NCBI GenBank assembly: GCA_947498325.1 | Contig: CANMKE010000017.1 | Coordinates: 1 to 64,000, forward strand | DNA length: 64,000 nt | From: an uncultured Persicobacter sp. | GTDB taxonomy: Bacteria > Bacteroidota > Bacteroidia > Cytophagales > Cyclobacteriaceae | Direction of reading: 5' to 3' | In this document: positions 24,586 through 33,241 of the stretch, one piece after another | Position numbering within the stretch: position 1 is the stretch's first letter | How the letters are laid out: every line of letters starts with the position of its first letter | Program-made: the position numbers and the translations under genes | Notes under the pieces: generated by a model | The model's database searches: none | Seen by the model: the letters and a program-made list of their open reading frames with translations, nothing else | Told to the model about the DNA's origin: nothing

Positions 24586-25693
24586 AGGGCTGCATTTTTT
24601 TGATGACGGCCTCTTTTTCTTCTGGTGTATTGATATTTTCCAAGGCTTCCGCTGTCAGTGGGCTGATCACTTTACAGGGTTCATTTATCAGAACTTTGCG
24701 TGGGCAGGAGTAGCCCAGGCTCAGGTATTGCAGCATAATTGGGTAGGCGCGCGGCTCCCAGATGGTAATCAGTGGTTCAGGGAATTTTTTGTCGGGAACC
24801 TGAAAACAGGTCGCCAGTGTACTGCTGTCGCGCTGGTCAATGAGCTGATGCAAAGTTTGCGACGATAATAGGGGTAAATCTACGGCAATAACCAGCCAGG
24901 CAGCATCAGGATCGTGCTGAAAAGCGGACAAAATACCACCGATTGGGCCAAGCCCGAGATATTTATCTACAATCAGAGGGTGCTCCTCGAACTGTGCTGA
25001 CTGCTGTTCATTACAGGAAATGAAAACCTCCTGACAATAAGGGGCGAGCAAATCCACGGCAATTTTCCATTGCGGCTCCTGCTGATAAACCAACTGACTT
25101 TTATCCTCACCCATGCGTTGGCTTTTTCCGCCCACCAATAACAAGCCATTAACTTTTGGCTGTTTGGTTAAGCTCCAGGCCTTCAGGAAAGTGGTGATTT
25201 CTTCCTTTTGTGTCTCCTGAAAAACAGGGGTGTTTTCGGAAATAACCTCCTGAATTTCCGTCGGCATGCTGGCGCCCTCACGGACAATGACCATCAAAGG
25301 GGCATTGATTTTTTTGGCATGCTTGGCGACATTTTTTTTAGGGTCGATAAAGACAATCTGTTCCGCCCCTTCAAAATGGTTACCATTAATGATCAATCGG
25401 TCACAAGGCTGAAACTTGATTTTCAGGCCAAAGTCTGAAGGAAAACCAGCGGTCTCCTCTTCAAAATAAGTTTGCTGATGACTGACCACCTGATGAAAAG
25501 GATGCGACAAGGGCGACGGGTGGTGATCCATGTCAAGAAAACCGACCTTTAGTGGCGCCCACAGCGTGGCCATTTCTGTCGCCCAGGCCTTGATAATATC
25601 ACAGGGCGCTCCCATCAGGGCGATTTCGTGGCGATGGTAATTGCCCATTTGTGGTCGGGTGATTTTTGCGTGTTTAGACCAAGTTGATGTCAT
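24584..25693 (-). CDS. mobA: Molybdenum cofactor guanylyltransferase (MobA) with extra N-terminal domain
   Basis: The 369-residue protein has a C-terminal MobA domain (about residues 178-369): LLLVGGKSQRMGEDKSQL is the nucleotide-binding loop, LGPIGGILSAF and VIAVDLPLL follow. It would attach GMP to Mo-molybdopterin. Residues 1-175 form a separate domain with HEIALMGAPCD near residues 22-32. This resembles a MobB-like fold without a visible P-loop, so it may be a degenerate MobB or a lineage-specific domain. The start overlaps the moaC end by 20 bp, which implies coupling. MobA activity is well supported; the N-domain role is unknown. Confidence 0.87.
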   Translation of the reverse strand: MTSTWSKHAKITRPQMGNYHRHEIALMGAPCDIIKAWATEMATLWAPLKVGFLDMDHHPSPLSHPFHQVVSHQQTYFEEETAGFPSDFGLKIKFQPCDRLIINGNHFEGAEQIVFIDPKKNVAKHAKKINAPLMVIVREGASMPTEIQEVISENTPVFQETQKEEITTFLKAWSLTKQPKVNGLLLVGGKSQRMGEDKSQLVYQQEPQWKIAVDLLAPYCQEVFISCNEQQSAQFEEHPLIVDKYLGLGPIGGILSAFQHDPDAAWLVIAVDLPLLSSQTLHQLIDQRDSSTLATCFQVPDKKFPEPLITIWEPRAYPIMLQYLSLGYSCPRKVLINEPCKVISPLTAEALENINTPEEKEAVIKKMQP

Positions 25694-26156
25694 TTTTACC
25701 TCCTGATTTTTGGATAAGTTTTGTTTCTTTAATGATGATTTCGTGGCTCAGTGCTTTGCACATATCATAAACGGTTAAGGCCGCAGTGGTGGCACCGTGA
25801 AGCGCTTCCATCTCAACACCCGTTTTCCCCGTGGTTTTTACACGGCAATAAATTTTGATTTCAGGGGCTTGCAGCTCTACCCATATTTTTGCGCCATCAA
25901 GGGGTAAAGGGTGACATAGCGGGATGAGTTCTGCCGTTTTTTTTACCGCCATATGTGCCGCGATAATGGCTGTTTGAATGACAGGCCCTTTTTTAGTCAT
26001 TAATTCTTCTCCTCTAATGGCCGACCAAACACTGTCGGGCAAAAGGACAGTGGAGGTTGCAGTAGCGACGCGCTGGGTGATTTTTTTGTCTCCGACATCC
26101 ACCATATGTGGTTGGCCGTGATCATCGATATGGGTAAAATCAGTAGATTTTGCCAT
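25674..26156 (-). CDS. moaC: Cyclic pyranopterin monophosphate synthase MoaC
   Basis: The 160-residue protein carries MoaC family blocks: MVDVGDKKITQRVA at the start, IPLCHPLPLDGAKIWVE near residues 78-94 and GVEMEALHGATTAALTVYDMCKA near residues 111-133. It converts 3',8-cyclo-GTP into cyclic pyranopterin monophosphate, the step after MoaA. It leads a two-gene unit with mobA and is divergent from moeA across a 99-bp gap. Confidence 0.97.
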   Translation of the reverse strand: MAKSTDFTHIDDHGQPHMVDVGDKKITQRVATATSTVLLPDSVWSAIRGEELMTKKGPVIQTAIIAAHMAVKKTAELIPLCHPLPLDGAKIWVELQAPEIKIYCRVKTTGKTGVEMEALHGATTAALTVYDMCKALSHEIIIKETKLIQKSGGKNDINLV

Positions 26157-26255
26157 TATAAAATTATTGGTTTGGAGTTTTAGTATAGGTACCGATGTAG
26201 TCAGATATTTTATATATCTTCGGCTTCCTCAATTCATTAATTAAACAATATAGCA

Positions 26256-27449
26256 ATGATCTCGGTGAGTGAAGCAGAAAAGCTGATTTTTCAGATAAAA
26301 TTAACGCTAAAGACTGAATTAGTACCATTATCAGATGCCATAGGACGTGTGCTGGCAGAAGATGTTTCCGCAGACCGCCCATTCCCCCCTTTTGACCGTG
26401 TGGCGATGGATGGTATTACGGTGGGTGAGGGCTCATTTCAGGAAGGAGATCGTTTTGAGGTGAAAGGAATTCAGGCCGCTGGTGCGCCGACAACCGAACT
26501 TACGGCTCAGGCGATGGAAGTCATGACGGGGGCGATTTTGCCCGTAGGAGGCGGTTCGGTCATTCCTTATGAGCATTTGAGCTGGGAGGAAACAGAAGGC
26601 TGCCGTGTGGCAATCTTGCAGCAGCCCTGCAAAGCGGGGCAAAATATTCACCGAAAGGGTAGCGATCGGCCCAAAGGAGATTTGTTAATCGCTGCGGGCA
26701 GGAAAATTTCATCCCCTGAAATTGCGACCCTGGCGACGGTGGGAAAAGCTGAGGTGCGGGTGCAAGCACGGCCAAAAGTGGCGATCGTCAGTACAGGTGA
26801 TGAACTTGTGGAGGTTGCAGCGATGCCATTGCCGCATCAGATCAGGAAGTCGAACAGTCCCATGCTGGTGGCACGACTTGCCGAACTCGGCATTGAGGCG
26901 CAGGCCTACCATTTGAATGATGATCGGGAATTGCTGAAAGATGGGCTTGAGAAGCTGATGCAACAATATGAAGTGCTGTTATTTACCGGAGGGGTATCGA
27001 TGGGGAAATTCGATTTTGTGCCCGAGGTATTGGATGCCGTTGGCGTTCGGAAGTCCTTTCATAAAGTGAAACAGCGCCCGGGAAAACCATTTTGGTTTGG
27101 GGCATGGGATTCGGGGGTGGTTTTTGCGCTGCCAGGCAACCCTGTTTCCAGCTTTTTCTGTTTTGAACGATATTTTATCCCCTGGTTTTATCAGCAACAA
27201 GGTCGTGATTTTAGGCCGTTGCGGGTACGCCTAAGCTCGGAGGTGGTTTTCAAGCCAGCACTTACCCGTTTTTTAGAGGTTTCAGTTCGGCAGACTGCGG
27301 AAGGGATTTTTGAGGCTGCCCCACGTAAAGGAGGAGGCTCTGGAGATTTGGCGAAGCTCAATGAGGTAGACGGATTTATCGAACTCCCTGCAGCGGAGAC
27401 GACCTTCCATGAAGGTACTTTTTTCGATTTTTATGGCTTCAGGCAATAG
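26256..27449 (+). CDS. moeA: Molybdopterin molybdenumtransferase MoeA
   Basis: The 397-residue protein has the MoeA order: domain with AEDVSADRPFPPFDRVAMDGI near residue 28, the molybdopterin-binding region IVSTGDELVE near residue 178, LLFTGGVSMGKFDFVPEVL near 240, and the ALPGNPVSSFFCFERY block near 290. It inserts molybdate into adenylated molybdopterin. No MogA/MoaB adenylyltransferase partner is in this window. The gene is divergent from moaC-mobA and ends at a strong terminator. Confidence 0.96.
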   Translation: MISVSEAEKLIFQIKLTLKTELVPLSDAIGRVLAEDVSADRPFPPFDRVAMDGITVGEGSFQEGDRFEVKGIQAAGAPTTELTAQAMEVMTGAILPVGGGSVIPYEHLSWEETEGCRVAILQQPCKAGQNIHRKGSDRPKGDLLIAAGRKISSPEIATLATVGKAEVRVQARPKVAIVSTGDELVEVAAMPLPHQIRKSNSPMLVARLAELGIEAQAYHLNDDRELLKDGLEKLMQQYEVLLFTGGVSMGKFDFVPEVLDAVGVRKSFHKVKQRPGKPFWFGAWDSGVVFALPGNPVSSFFCFERYFIPWFYQQQGRDFRPLRVRLSSEVVFKPALTRFLEVSVRQTAEGIFEAAPRKGGGSGDLAKLNEVDGFIELPAAETTFHEGTFFDFYGFRQ

Positions 27450-27474
27450 CCTCAAATAAAGGAGTGGAGGATGA

Positions 27475-27512
27475 TAAAAAAAAAGTCTGCCAGGAGGTTG
27501 GCAGACTTTTGC
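27475..27512. terminator. Bidirectional rho-independent terminator
   Basis: AAAAGTCTGCCA and TGGCAGACTTTT are perfect complements around a 6-base loop. A ten-base A-run on the left gives a strong T-run for the minus strand. It separates moeA from the convergent hypothetical gene. Confidence 0.92.
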
Positions 27513-27517
27513 ATTCA

Positions 27518-27958
27518 TCAATTATAGGCTCTGATATTTTCAGTATTATTCATTTGTTGTTCTATATTGTAGCGTTCTTTTTCATCCGTTTTTTGTAAAT
27601 ATTGCGGAACGGTAAGGATCAGTTCGGTAAGCTTTGCGGCAACACTTTCTACGCCGTGGAAGGTAAGCCCGTCGTTTGTTTTCAGGTGTGGGGTGTCTTG
27701 TGTAAACGCCAAATCCACATGGTAGCAACGCGCTGTCAGGTATTCATATAGTTCCGAAATCATCGGGGCAGGGATTTGCAACTCATTTTCATGGCGCCCC
27801 CTCGACCTTAATTCCCAATCGTTGGCGTATCCTTTCAATACCCCGTTTTGGTAAAACTGTTCTTTCCAAGTTTCCACATAGGCATACTGGCATTCCTGCA
27901 CTTTAAATATGCCTTTATCATAAAGTTTCATCGCCGTGTTTAATGGGATAACAGTCAT
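27518..27958 (-). CDS. Hypothetical protein
   Basis: The 146-residue protein is soluble, without signal peptide or membrane segments. It contains a RSRGRHENELQIPAPMISELYEYL segment near residues 50-73 and several conserved-looking aromatic positions. I do not recognise a family. It reads as a real gene because it ends 6 bp from a strong terminator and no competing frame exists. It lies between moeA and the DUF5916 gene but faces the other way, so a molybdenum link is not implied. Confidence 0.6.
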   Translation of the reverse strand: MTVIPLNTAMKLYDKGIFKVQECQYAYVETWKEQFYQNGVLKGYANDWELRSRGRHENELQIPAPMISELYEYLTARCYHVDLAFTQDTPHLKTNDGLTFHGVESVAAKLTELILTVPQYLQKTDEKERYNIEQQMNNTENIRAYN

Positions 27959-28215
27959 AAGTATTATCGTTTGTTTATGTTATTATAGGACGGGAAGTGC
28001 CGCCTAATAGATCAATAGATGTGATTTAAAAGCAGAGGTTGGCAATGAACAATACCCTCATACAAGCCTCAAGATCAATATATGTTATGATCTTTCAGTG
28101 AAATATTGGATAAGTGAAAAATTCTTGAGGTTGTCAGATTGTGCTAATTTTTATCATTTTTGGTTAAAAAAGGGAATTGGATGATCGGAATGCGATATTT
28201 ACTCACAGAAAATCC

Positions 28216-28223
28216 TAAATTTG
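28216..28223 (+). promoter_or_regulatory. Possible -7 promoter element (TAAATTTG)
   Basis: TAAATTTG matches the Bacteroidota -7 consensus and lies 54 bp before the Met at 28278. It overlaps the first codons of the longer frame starting at 28221, so it argues for the downstream start. The -33 TTG is not at the usual spacing. Confidence 0.4.
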
Positions 28224-28277
28224 AGTACATATTTTATCAACCGAACCCAATTAAAACCTTTTAGTTTGCCAATTTCG

Positions 28278-30761
28278 ATGATTTTGAGGAATGTTCTTGT
28301 CGCCGTTTTTTTGTTATGTTTCAGTGTGCTCACCACTTTTGGACAGTCTAAGTCTAAGCCAAAAGATCGGCTGCGAACCGATGCCGCACGAATAAGTGAG
28401 GCGCCTAAAGTGGATGGTGATCTCCAGGATGCCGTTTGGCAGCAGGTGGCTGGTTTTGATGGGCACTTTGTACAATCGTCACCAAAAAATGGGGAGGTTT
28501 CGGCATTTAAGACGGAGGTAAAAATTGCCTATGACGATCGGGGTATATATGTATCTGCATTGATGAAGGACCCACAACCTGACAGTATTTTTCAGGAAAT
28601 GGGCATCAGGGATACAGGCTACAACAATTCGGATATTTTTTCCATCGCCTTTGATACCTATAATAATCAGCAAAATGCCTTTGTTTTTATGGTATCAGCT
28701 GCGGGTACACAGAGTGATTACTTTGAAACCGTGGACAATCAGGACTTCAACTGGAATGCCGTCTGGAAGTCAGAAGTCAGTATTAATAAATTGGGCTGGC
28801 AGGTAGAAATGTTTATTCCCTATATGGCTTTGCGGTTTCCGAAAGCGGAGGTGCAGACCTGGGGACTGAATATCCATCGGGTGGTTAAGCGTAAAAACGA
28901 ATTTTCCTACTGGAACTATGTAGATCCCAATACGCAGGGCTTTGTGACCCAATTCGGGGAATTGGAAGGGTTGAAGGACTTGAAGCCTCCATTGCGTTTG
29001 GCCATTTCTCCTTATTTATCCTCCTATTATAATATTGATGGGGCCGCTGATGTAGCTGAATTCAGAACGACCGCTGGACTGGATTTGAAATGGGGGATTA
29101 ATCAGGCATTTACACTTGATATGACCCTGATTCCCGATTTTGGGCAAGTACGCGCCGATAATCAGATACTGAATTTGTCGGCTTTTGAAGTCCGTTTCGA
29201 GGAGAACAGACCTTTTTTTACCGAAGGGACAGAGCTCTTTAATCGCGGAGATATGTTTTATTCCCGACGGGTGGGAACCTCTTTTGGGTCGGTGGAAATG
29301 GAAGAACGTGAGGAGTTGGTGAGCAGGAGCTTTGAGGCACCTCTTTTGAATGCATCAAAGGTGAGTGGTCGCCTGGATAATGGCCTCGGGATTGGTGTTT
29401 TTAATGCGATCACGGATGCCAACAGGGCATTGGTAAAAGATACCTTGACGGATAAAACACGGGAAGTTTTAGTGGATCCACTGACGAATTTTAATGCGAT
29501 TGTGCTTGAGCAAAATCTGAAGAACAATTCCAATGTGGCTTTCATGAATACCAACGTACACAGGGGGCGTGGTGGTGAAATGGCCAATGTCAGTCGGTTG
29601 GACTGGCGACTGTTCAACAAAACGAACACTTACGCTTTTCGGGGTAGTGCGGCCTACAGCCATATTAATGAAGGGGGAAATGAAGGTGAAAAGCCCAACA
29701 AAACAGGCCATAATATTCAGCTGAATGGTGGAAAAGTCAGTGGGAAATATCAGTATGTTACCTGGGCAAGTGTGGTGTCCGAGAATTACGACCCGAATGA
29801 TATGGGTTTTCTACGGCGGAACAACCTTCTGGAGCAGGGGGTAGAATTTACGATCAGTGAACAAACACCCTTCAGTATTTACAATAATATGGAGTGGAAT
29901 ATTGGCTATGAGCAACGTTACCTGGTCGAGCCTTTTGAGTTTACCAATTTGGGATTCTTTACGAATATCAATGCGCAGTTTAAGAACTTCATGTTTGCCA
30001 ACGCCTGGTTTTCAAGTAACCCTATTGAGAATTATGATTATTACGACCCTCGGTCAGATTTTGAATATTTTTTCACCCGTCTACCCAATTTTGATGGAGG
30101 CTTATATTTTGCTTCCGATGGCCGAAAGCGCTTTCAGTTGCAGCTTTCGCAGTGGTTTTGGGCTTGTCCGCAGCGGGATCAGTTTGATAATGGTTTTAAT
30201 ATCAGTCCCCGTTTTAGAATTAACAAGCGCGCAACCGTATCGATGGCTTCGAGCTTTGGGATAATGAGAAAAGAGAAGGGCTTTGTGGACCATGACCGAC
30301 ATGAAAATGGCGACATCAATCAGGTGATTTATGGTAATCGCAATCGGTTTGAGTGGGATAATTCGATGTTTGCAAATTACTCGATCAGCAATAAAATGGG
30401 GGTTAATTTGCGTCTGCGCCACTATTGGAGTAATGTGGTGTATGATGAACTGTATGCTTTAGGAAAAGACGGGGAATTATACGATACCGATTTTCCGTTG
30501 TATGATGAAGAAGGAAATGAAAAATACCTAACGAATTTTAATGCATTTAACGTCGAATTAACCTACAGCTGGGAGTTTGCCTCTTCAAGTTTTCTTACTT
30601 TTGTATGGAAGAATCAGGTCTATGCTGAAGATGGGCAGAAAAACCTGAGCTACGGGGAAAACCTCCGAAACACGCTTGCTTCAGATCAGTTGAACTCTTT
30701 GTCTCTTCGCCTAATTTATTTTCTGGATATTCAGCAGGTAAAAGACCACTTCCTAATGTAG
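28278..30761 (+). CDS. DUF5916 outer membrane protein with CBM9-like N-terminal domain
   Basis: From the Met at 28278 the protein has 827 residues and a good signal peptide (MILRNVLVAVFLLCFSVLTTFGQ); the frame could start at 28221 but the extra residues mask this signal. Residues about 30-220 resemble carbohydrate-binding family 9 (PKVDGDLQDAVWQ). The rest is the DUF5916 domain, with the hallmark FEENRPFFTEGTELF and YSRRVG near residues 310-340 and a C-terminal barrel-like region rich in aromatic strands. Function is unknown. modA starts 36 bp downstream with no terminator between, so the four genes may form one operon. Confidence 0.88.
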   Translation: MILRNVLVAVFLLCFSVLTTFGQSKSKPKDRLRTDAARISEAPKVDGDLQDAVWQQVAGFDGHFVQSSPKNGEVSAFKTEVKIAYDDRGIYVSALMKDPQPDSIFQEMGIRDTGYNNSDIFSIAFDTYNNQQNAFVFMVSAAGTQSDYFETVDNQDFNWNAVWKSEVSINKLGWQVEMFIPYMALRFPKAEVQTWGLNIHRVVKRKNEFSYWNYVDPNTQGFVTQFGELEGLKDLKPPLRLAISPYLSSYYNIDGAADVAEFRTTAGLDLKWGINQAFTLDMTLIPDFGQVRADNQILNLSAFEVRFEENRPFFTEGTELFNRGDMFYSRRVGTSFGSVEMEEREELVSRSFEAPLLNASKVSGRLDNGLGIGVFNAITDANRALVKDTLTDKTREVLVDPLTNFNAIVLEQNLKNNSNVAFMNTNVHRGRGGEMANVSRLDWRLFNKTNTYAFRGSAAYSHINEGGNEGEKPNKTGHNIQLNGGKVSGKYQYVTWASVVSENYDPNDMGFLRRNNLLEQGVEFTISEQTPFSIYNNMEWNIGYEQRYLVEPFEFTNLGFFTNINAQFKNFMFANAWFSSNPIENYDYYDPRSDFEYFFTRLPNFDGGLYFASDGRKRFQLQLSQWFWACPQRDQFDNGFNISPRFRINKRATVSMASSFGIMRKEKGFVDHDRHENGDINQVIYGNRNRFEWDNSMFANYSISNKMGVNLRLRHYWSNVVYDELYALGKDGELYDTDFPLYDEEGNEKYLTNFNAFNVELTYSWEFASSSFLTFVWKNQVYAEDGQKNLSYGENLRNTLASDQLNSLSLRLIYFLDIQQVKDHFLM

Positions 30762-30797
30762 TGGAAGTGCTGCATATCTTTCTCTTTACTTTCGACC

Positions 30798-31535
30798 ATG
30801 CGAATAATCTACTTGTGCTTACTGACCTTATTATTCTCCTGTCAGCAGGAAAAACCCCTTACCATGCGCATCGCCGTGGCGGGAAATATGAAAAAGCCCC
30901 TCGAGGAGCTCATTGCACAGTACCCTTACGATCACTCGCATATCACTTTTACCTCGGGTTCTTCAGGTAAATTGTATCAGCAAATTGCCCATGGAGCGCC
31001 CTTTGATTTGTTTATTTCTGCGGATGACCGATATACTAAAATGTTGGCAGACGCGGGCATGGTCGAGGGGAACAGACTGGTTTATGCCTATGGTCATTTG
31101 GCGGTGTGGTCCAAGCAGCACAAAAAAATCGACGAGCTGAAAAAGGATGTTGAAAATGGTGCTCGGGTCGTTATTCCCAACCCACGGCTGGCTCCCTATG
31201 GTTTGCTGGCCAAAACCGCTTTACTCGAAATAGACCCCTCGCTGATGAGTGAAGCTATTCTCGCAGAAGGCGTCATGCAAACCAACCATTTTATTGCAAG
31301 TGGTAACCTGGATTGGGCGCTGACGGCCAATTCCGCAGAGGCGCTGTTTGACAAAGGTTACGGCTATTGGCACCCACTTCCTGCAAAATGGACGGAGCTG
31401 AAATTGGCACAAGAAGCGGTGGTGATTAAAAGAAAGCAGGCAGATGTGCAGCTGCAGCAGGCAAAACAGTTCCTCGACTACCTTAATTCGAAGCCTTCCA
31501 AAGATCTGCTTGCCAAATACGGTTATTCCTTTTAA
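30798..31535 (+). CDS. modA: Molybdate ABC transporter substrate-binding lipoprotein ModA
   Basis: The 245-residue protein has a lipobox (LLFSC, Cys15), so it is anchored as a lipoprotein. The mature part starts MRIAVAGNMKKPLEEL and has the ligand-binding FTSGSSGKLYQQIAHGAPFDLFISAD block near residues 52-77, typical of ModA. It binds periplasmic molybdate or tungstate. It is followed at 8 bp by modB. Sequence alone cannot decide between molybdate and tungstate; the neighbouring cofactor genes favour molybdate. Confidence 0.93.
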   Translation: MRIIYLCLLTLLFSCQQEKPLTMRIAVAGNMKKPLEELIAQYPYDHSHITFTSGSSGKLYQQIAHGAPFDLFISADDRYTKMLADAGMVEGNRLVYAYGHLAVWSKQHKKIDELKKDVENGARVVIPNPRLAPYGLLAKTALLEIDPSLMSEAILAEGVMQTNHFIASGNLDWALTANSAEALFDKGYGYWHPLPAKWTELKLAQEAVVIKRKQADVQLQQAKQFLDYLNSKPSKDLLAKYGYSF

Positions 31536-31543
31536 TTTCAAGA

Positions 31544-32221
31544 ATGATAAATTTTAGTGTGGACTGGTTGCCCATTCTGTTGAGTTTTAAGCTGGCCCTG
31601 TTAACCACCATTTTACTTTTAGTGTTGGGCTTGCCCTTGTGTTATTTTATGGCACATTCCCGCCATATTGGGGTAAGAATACTCGAGGTGCTTTGCTTGC
31701 TGCCGCTCGTTTTTCCCCCAACGGTGCTTGGGTTTTATTTGCTGATGATATTCAGCCCTAATTTTGCATTTGGCCATTTCCTGAAATCCCATTTTAATTT
31801 TCAGCTTGCCTTTAGTTTCGGCGGGCTTCTTTTTGCCTCCGTACTGTATAATTTGCCCTTTGTGGTTCAGCCCCTATTGGCGGGCTTTCGCAGTTTGCCC
31901 AAAAACTTGCAAGCCGCTTCCTTCCTGATGGGGAAAGGACATGCCGAAACGCTTTTCAGGGTCCTGCTGCCCAATATGAAGGGGACTTTGTGGGCGGCTA
32001 TTGTTTTGATCTTTGTGCATACCCTTGGCGAATTTGGCGTGGTTTTGATGATCGGTGGCAATATTTCTGGAGAAACCAAGGTGGTCTCGATTGCTATTTA
32101 TGAAGCGGTGGAAATGATGGACTATCATACCGCAAATACCTATGCCCTTATCATGATCGCCTTCGCCCTTACCGCTTTACTGACCTTGCGTGGGATCAGT
32201 ATTTTTCGATATAAATCTTAA
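31544..32221 (+). CDS. modB: Molybdate ABC transporter permease ModB
   Basis: The 225-residue inner-membrane protein has five or six hydrophobic segments. The EAA-loop region LQAASFLMGKGHAETLFRVLLPNMKG near residues 123-148 contacts the ATPase. The EFGVVLMIGGNISGETKVVSIAIYE block near residues 163-187 is characteristic of ModB. It lies between modA (8 bp) and modC (4 bp). Confidence 0.95.
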   Translation: MINFSVDWLPILLSFKLALLTTILLLVLGLPLCYFMAHSRHIGVRILEVLCLLPLVFPPTVLGFYLLMIFSPNFAFGHFLKSHFNFQLAFSFGGLLFASVLYNLPFVVQPLLAGFRSLPKNLQAASFLMGKGHAETLFRVLLPNMKGTLWAAIVLIFVHTLGEFGVVLMIGGNISGETKVVSIAIYEAVEMMDYHTANTYALIMIAFALTALLTLRGISIFRYKS

Positions 32222-32225
32222 CAAG

Positions 32226-33038
32226 ATGATCAGTTTTGATATTCAGCACCATTTTAAAAAATCTGGCTTTTCAATAACTGCCCAAGGGAAGTGGCCGCAG
32301 GGGAAGCGAATTGCACTTTACGGTCCTTCGGGAACGGGCAAAACAAGCCTGATTTTGATTATGACAGGACTGATGAAAGCACAGCACGGCTACCTGAAAG
32401 TGAAAGATCAGCTTTGGTTTGACTGTGCTAAAAATAACCACCTGAAACCCCAAAAGCGGAAAGTTGGGATGGTATTTCAGGATTTGGCACTCTTCCCCAA
32501 CATGACGGTAGCCGAACAGTTAGCCTTTGCGAGGCAGGATAGTTCCAAAAGTTACACCGTCGGTCAGATGATGGCACTTTGTCAGCTTTCAGGCATGGAA
32601 AAGATGCTTCCTGAACAGCTTTCGGGCGGGCAAAAACAGCGCTTGGCATTGGCTCGGGCATTAATTAACGCACCTGAGATTTTATTGCTCGATGAACCTT
32701 TTAATGGGCTGGATCAGGGAGTGAAACAACAGCTTTATCGAGACCTGAAGCCACTTTTTCAACAAATAGGCTGTACGGTTGTCATGGTCTCGCATGATGC
32801 GGAGGAAATTGCCAATTTATGCGAATGGGTTTACCCGATGAAGGCTGGAAAAGGGGAGGAATTAGTGGCTGTAGACGAATTTTTTCAGCCCTCAGAAAAC
32901 AGGGGGATTTTTTTGGGGTTGGATGCTGATGATCCTGTTTATGCTAAAGTGATGGTGGGCGGAAAGGTTTTGCGGATTAAACGGGAAGCGATCACCGAAA
33001 AGGTTGCTATTGGTGAAGACGTCCGATGGCATTGGTAA
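32226..33038 (+). CDS. modC: Molybdate ABC transporter ATP-binding protein ModC
   Basis: I start this at the ATG at 32226 (MISFDIQHHF), 4 bp after modB, giving 270 residues; the frame open from 32190 would overlap modB and has no family support. It carries Walker A GPSGTGKTS near residue 32, signature LSGGQKQRLALARAL near 130, Walker B ILLLDEPFNGLD near 151 and the switch histidine in SHDAEE. The last 60 residues form only a short regulatory tail, less than the full MOP domain of E. coli ModC. Confidence 0.93.
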   Translation: MISFDIQHHFKKSGFSITAQGKWPQGKRIALYGPSGTGKTSLILIMTGLMKAQHGYLKVKDQLWFDCAKNNHLKPQKRKVGMVFQDLALFPNMTVAEQLAFARQDSSKSYTVGQMMALCQLSGMEKMLPEQLSGGQKQRLALARALINAPEILLLDEPFNGLDQGVKQQLYRDLKPLFQQIGCTVVMVSHDAEEIANLCEWVYPMKAGKGEELVAVDEFFQPSENRGIFLGLDADDPVYAKVMVGGKVLRIKREAITEKVAIGEDVRWHW

Positions 33039-33241
33039 CATTTCTTGGGATGACATCATCAGTCCAAATGGCCATTTCCTTGGTTATACGTGCCCATAAT
33101 CAGTCAAACATTTAAAAAGAGGCCTGAAACCTTTCGGCTGAAATTTGATCGATAATTCTGAAGTTAATTTTCAGCAGATTTTTGTATTATTTCCTTGATG
33201 CTTTCGTAGTTAAGAAAGGAACATACAAAAACGAAAGCTTA

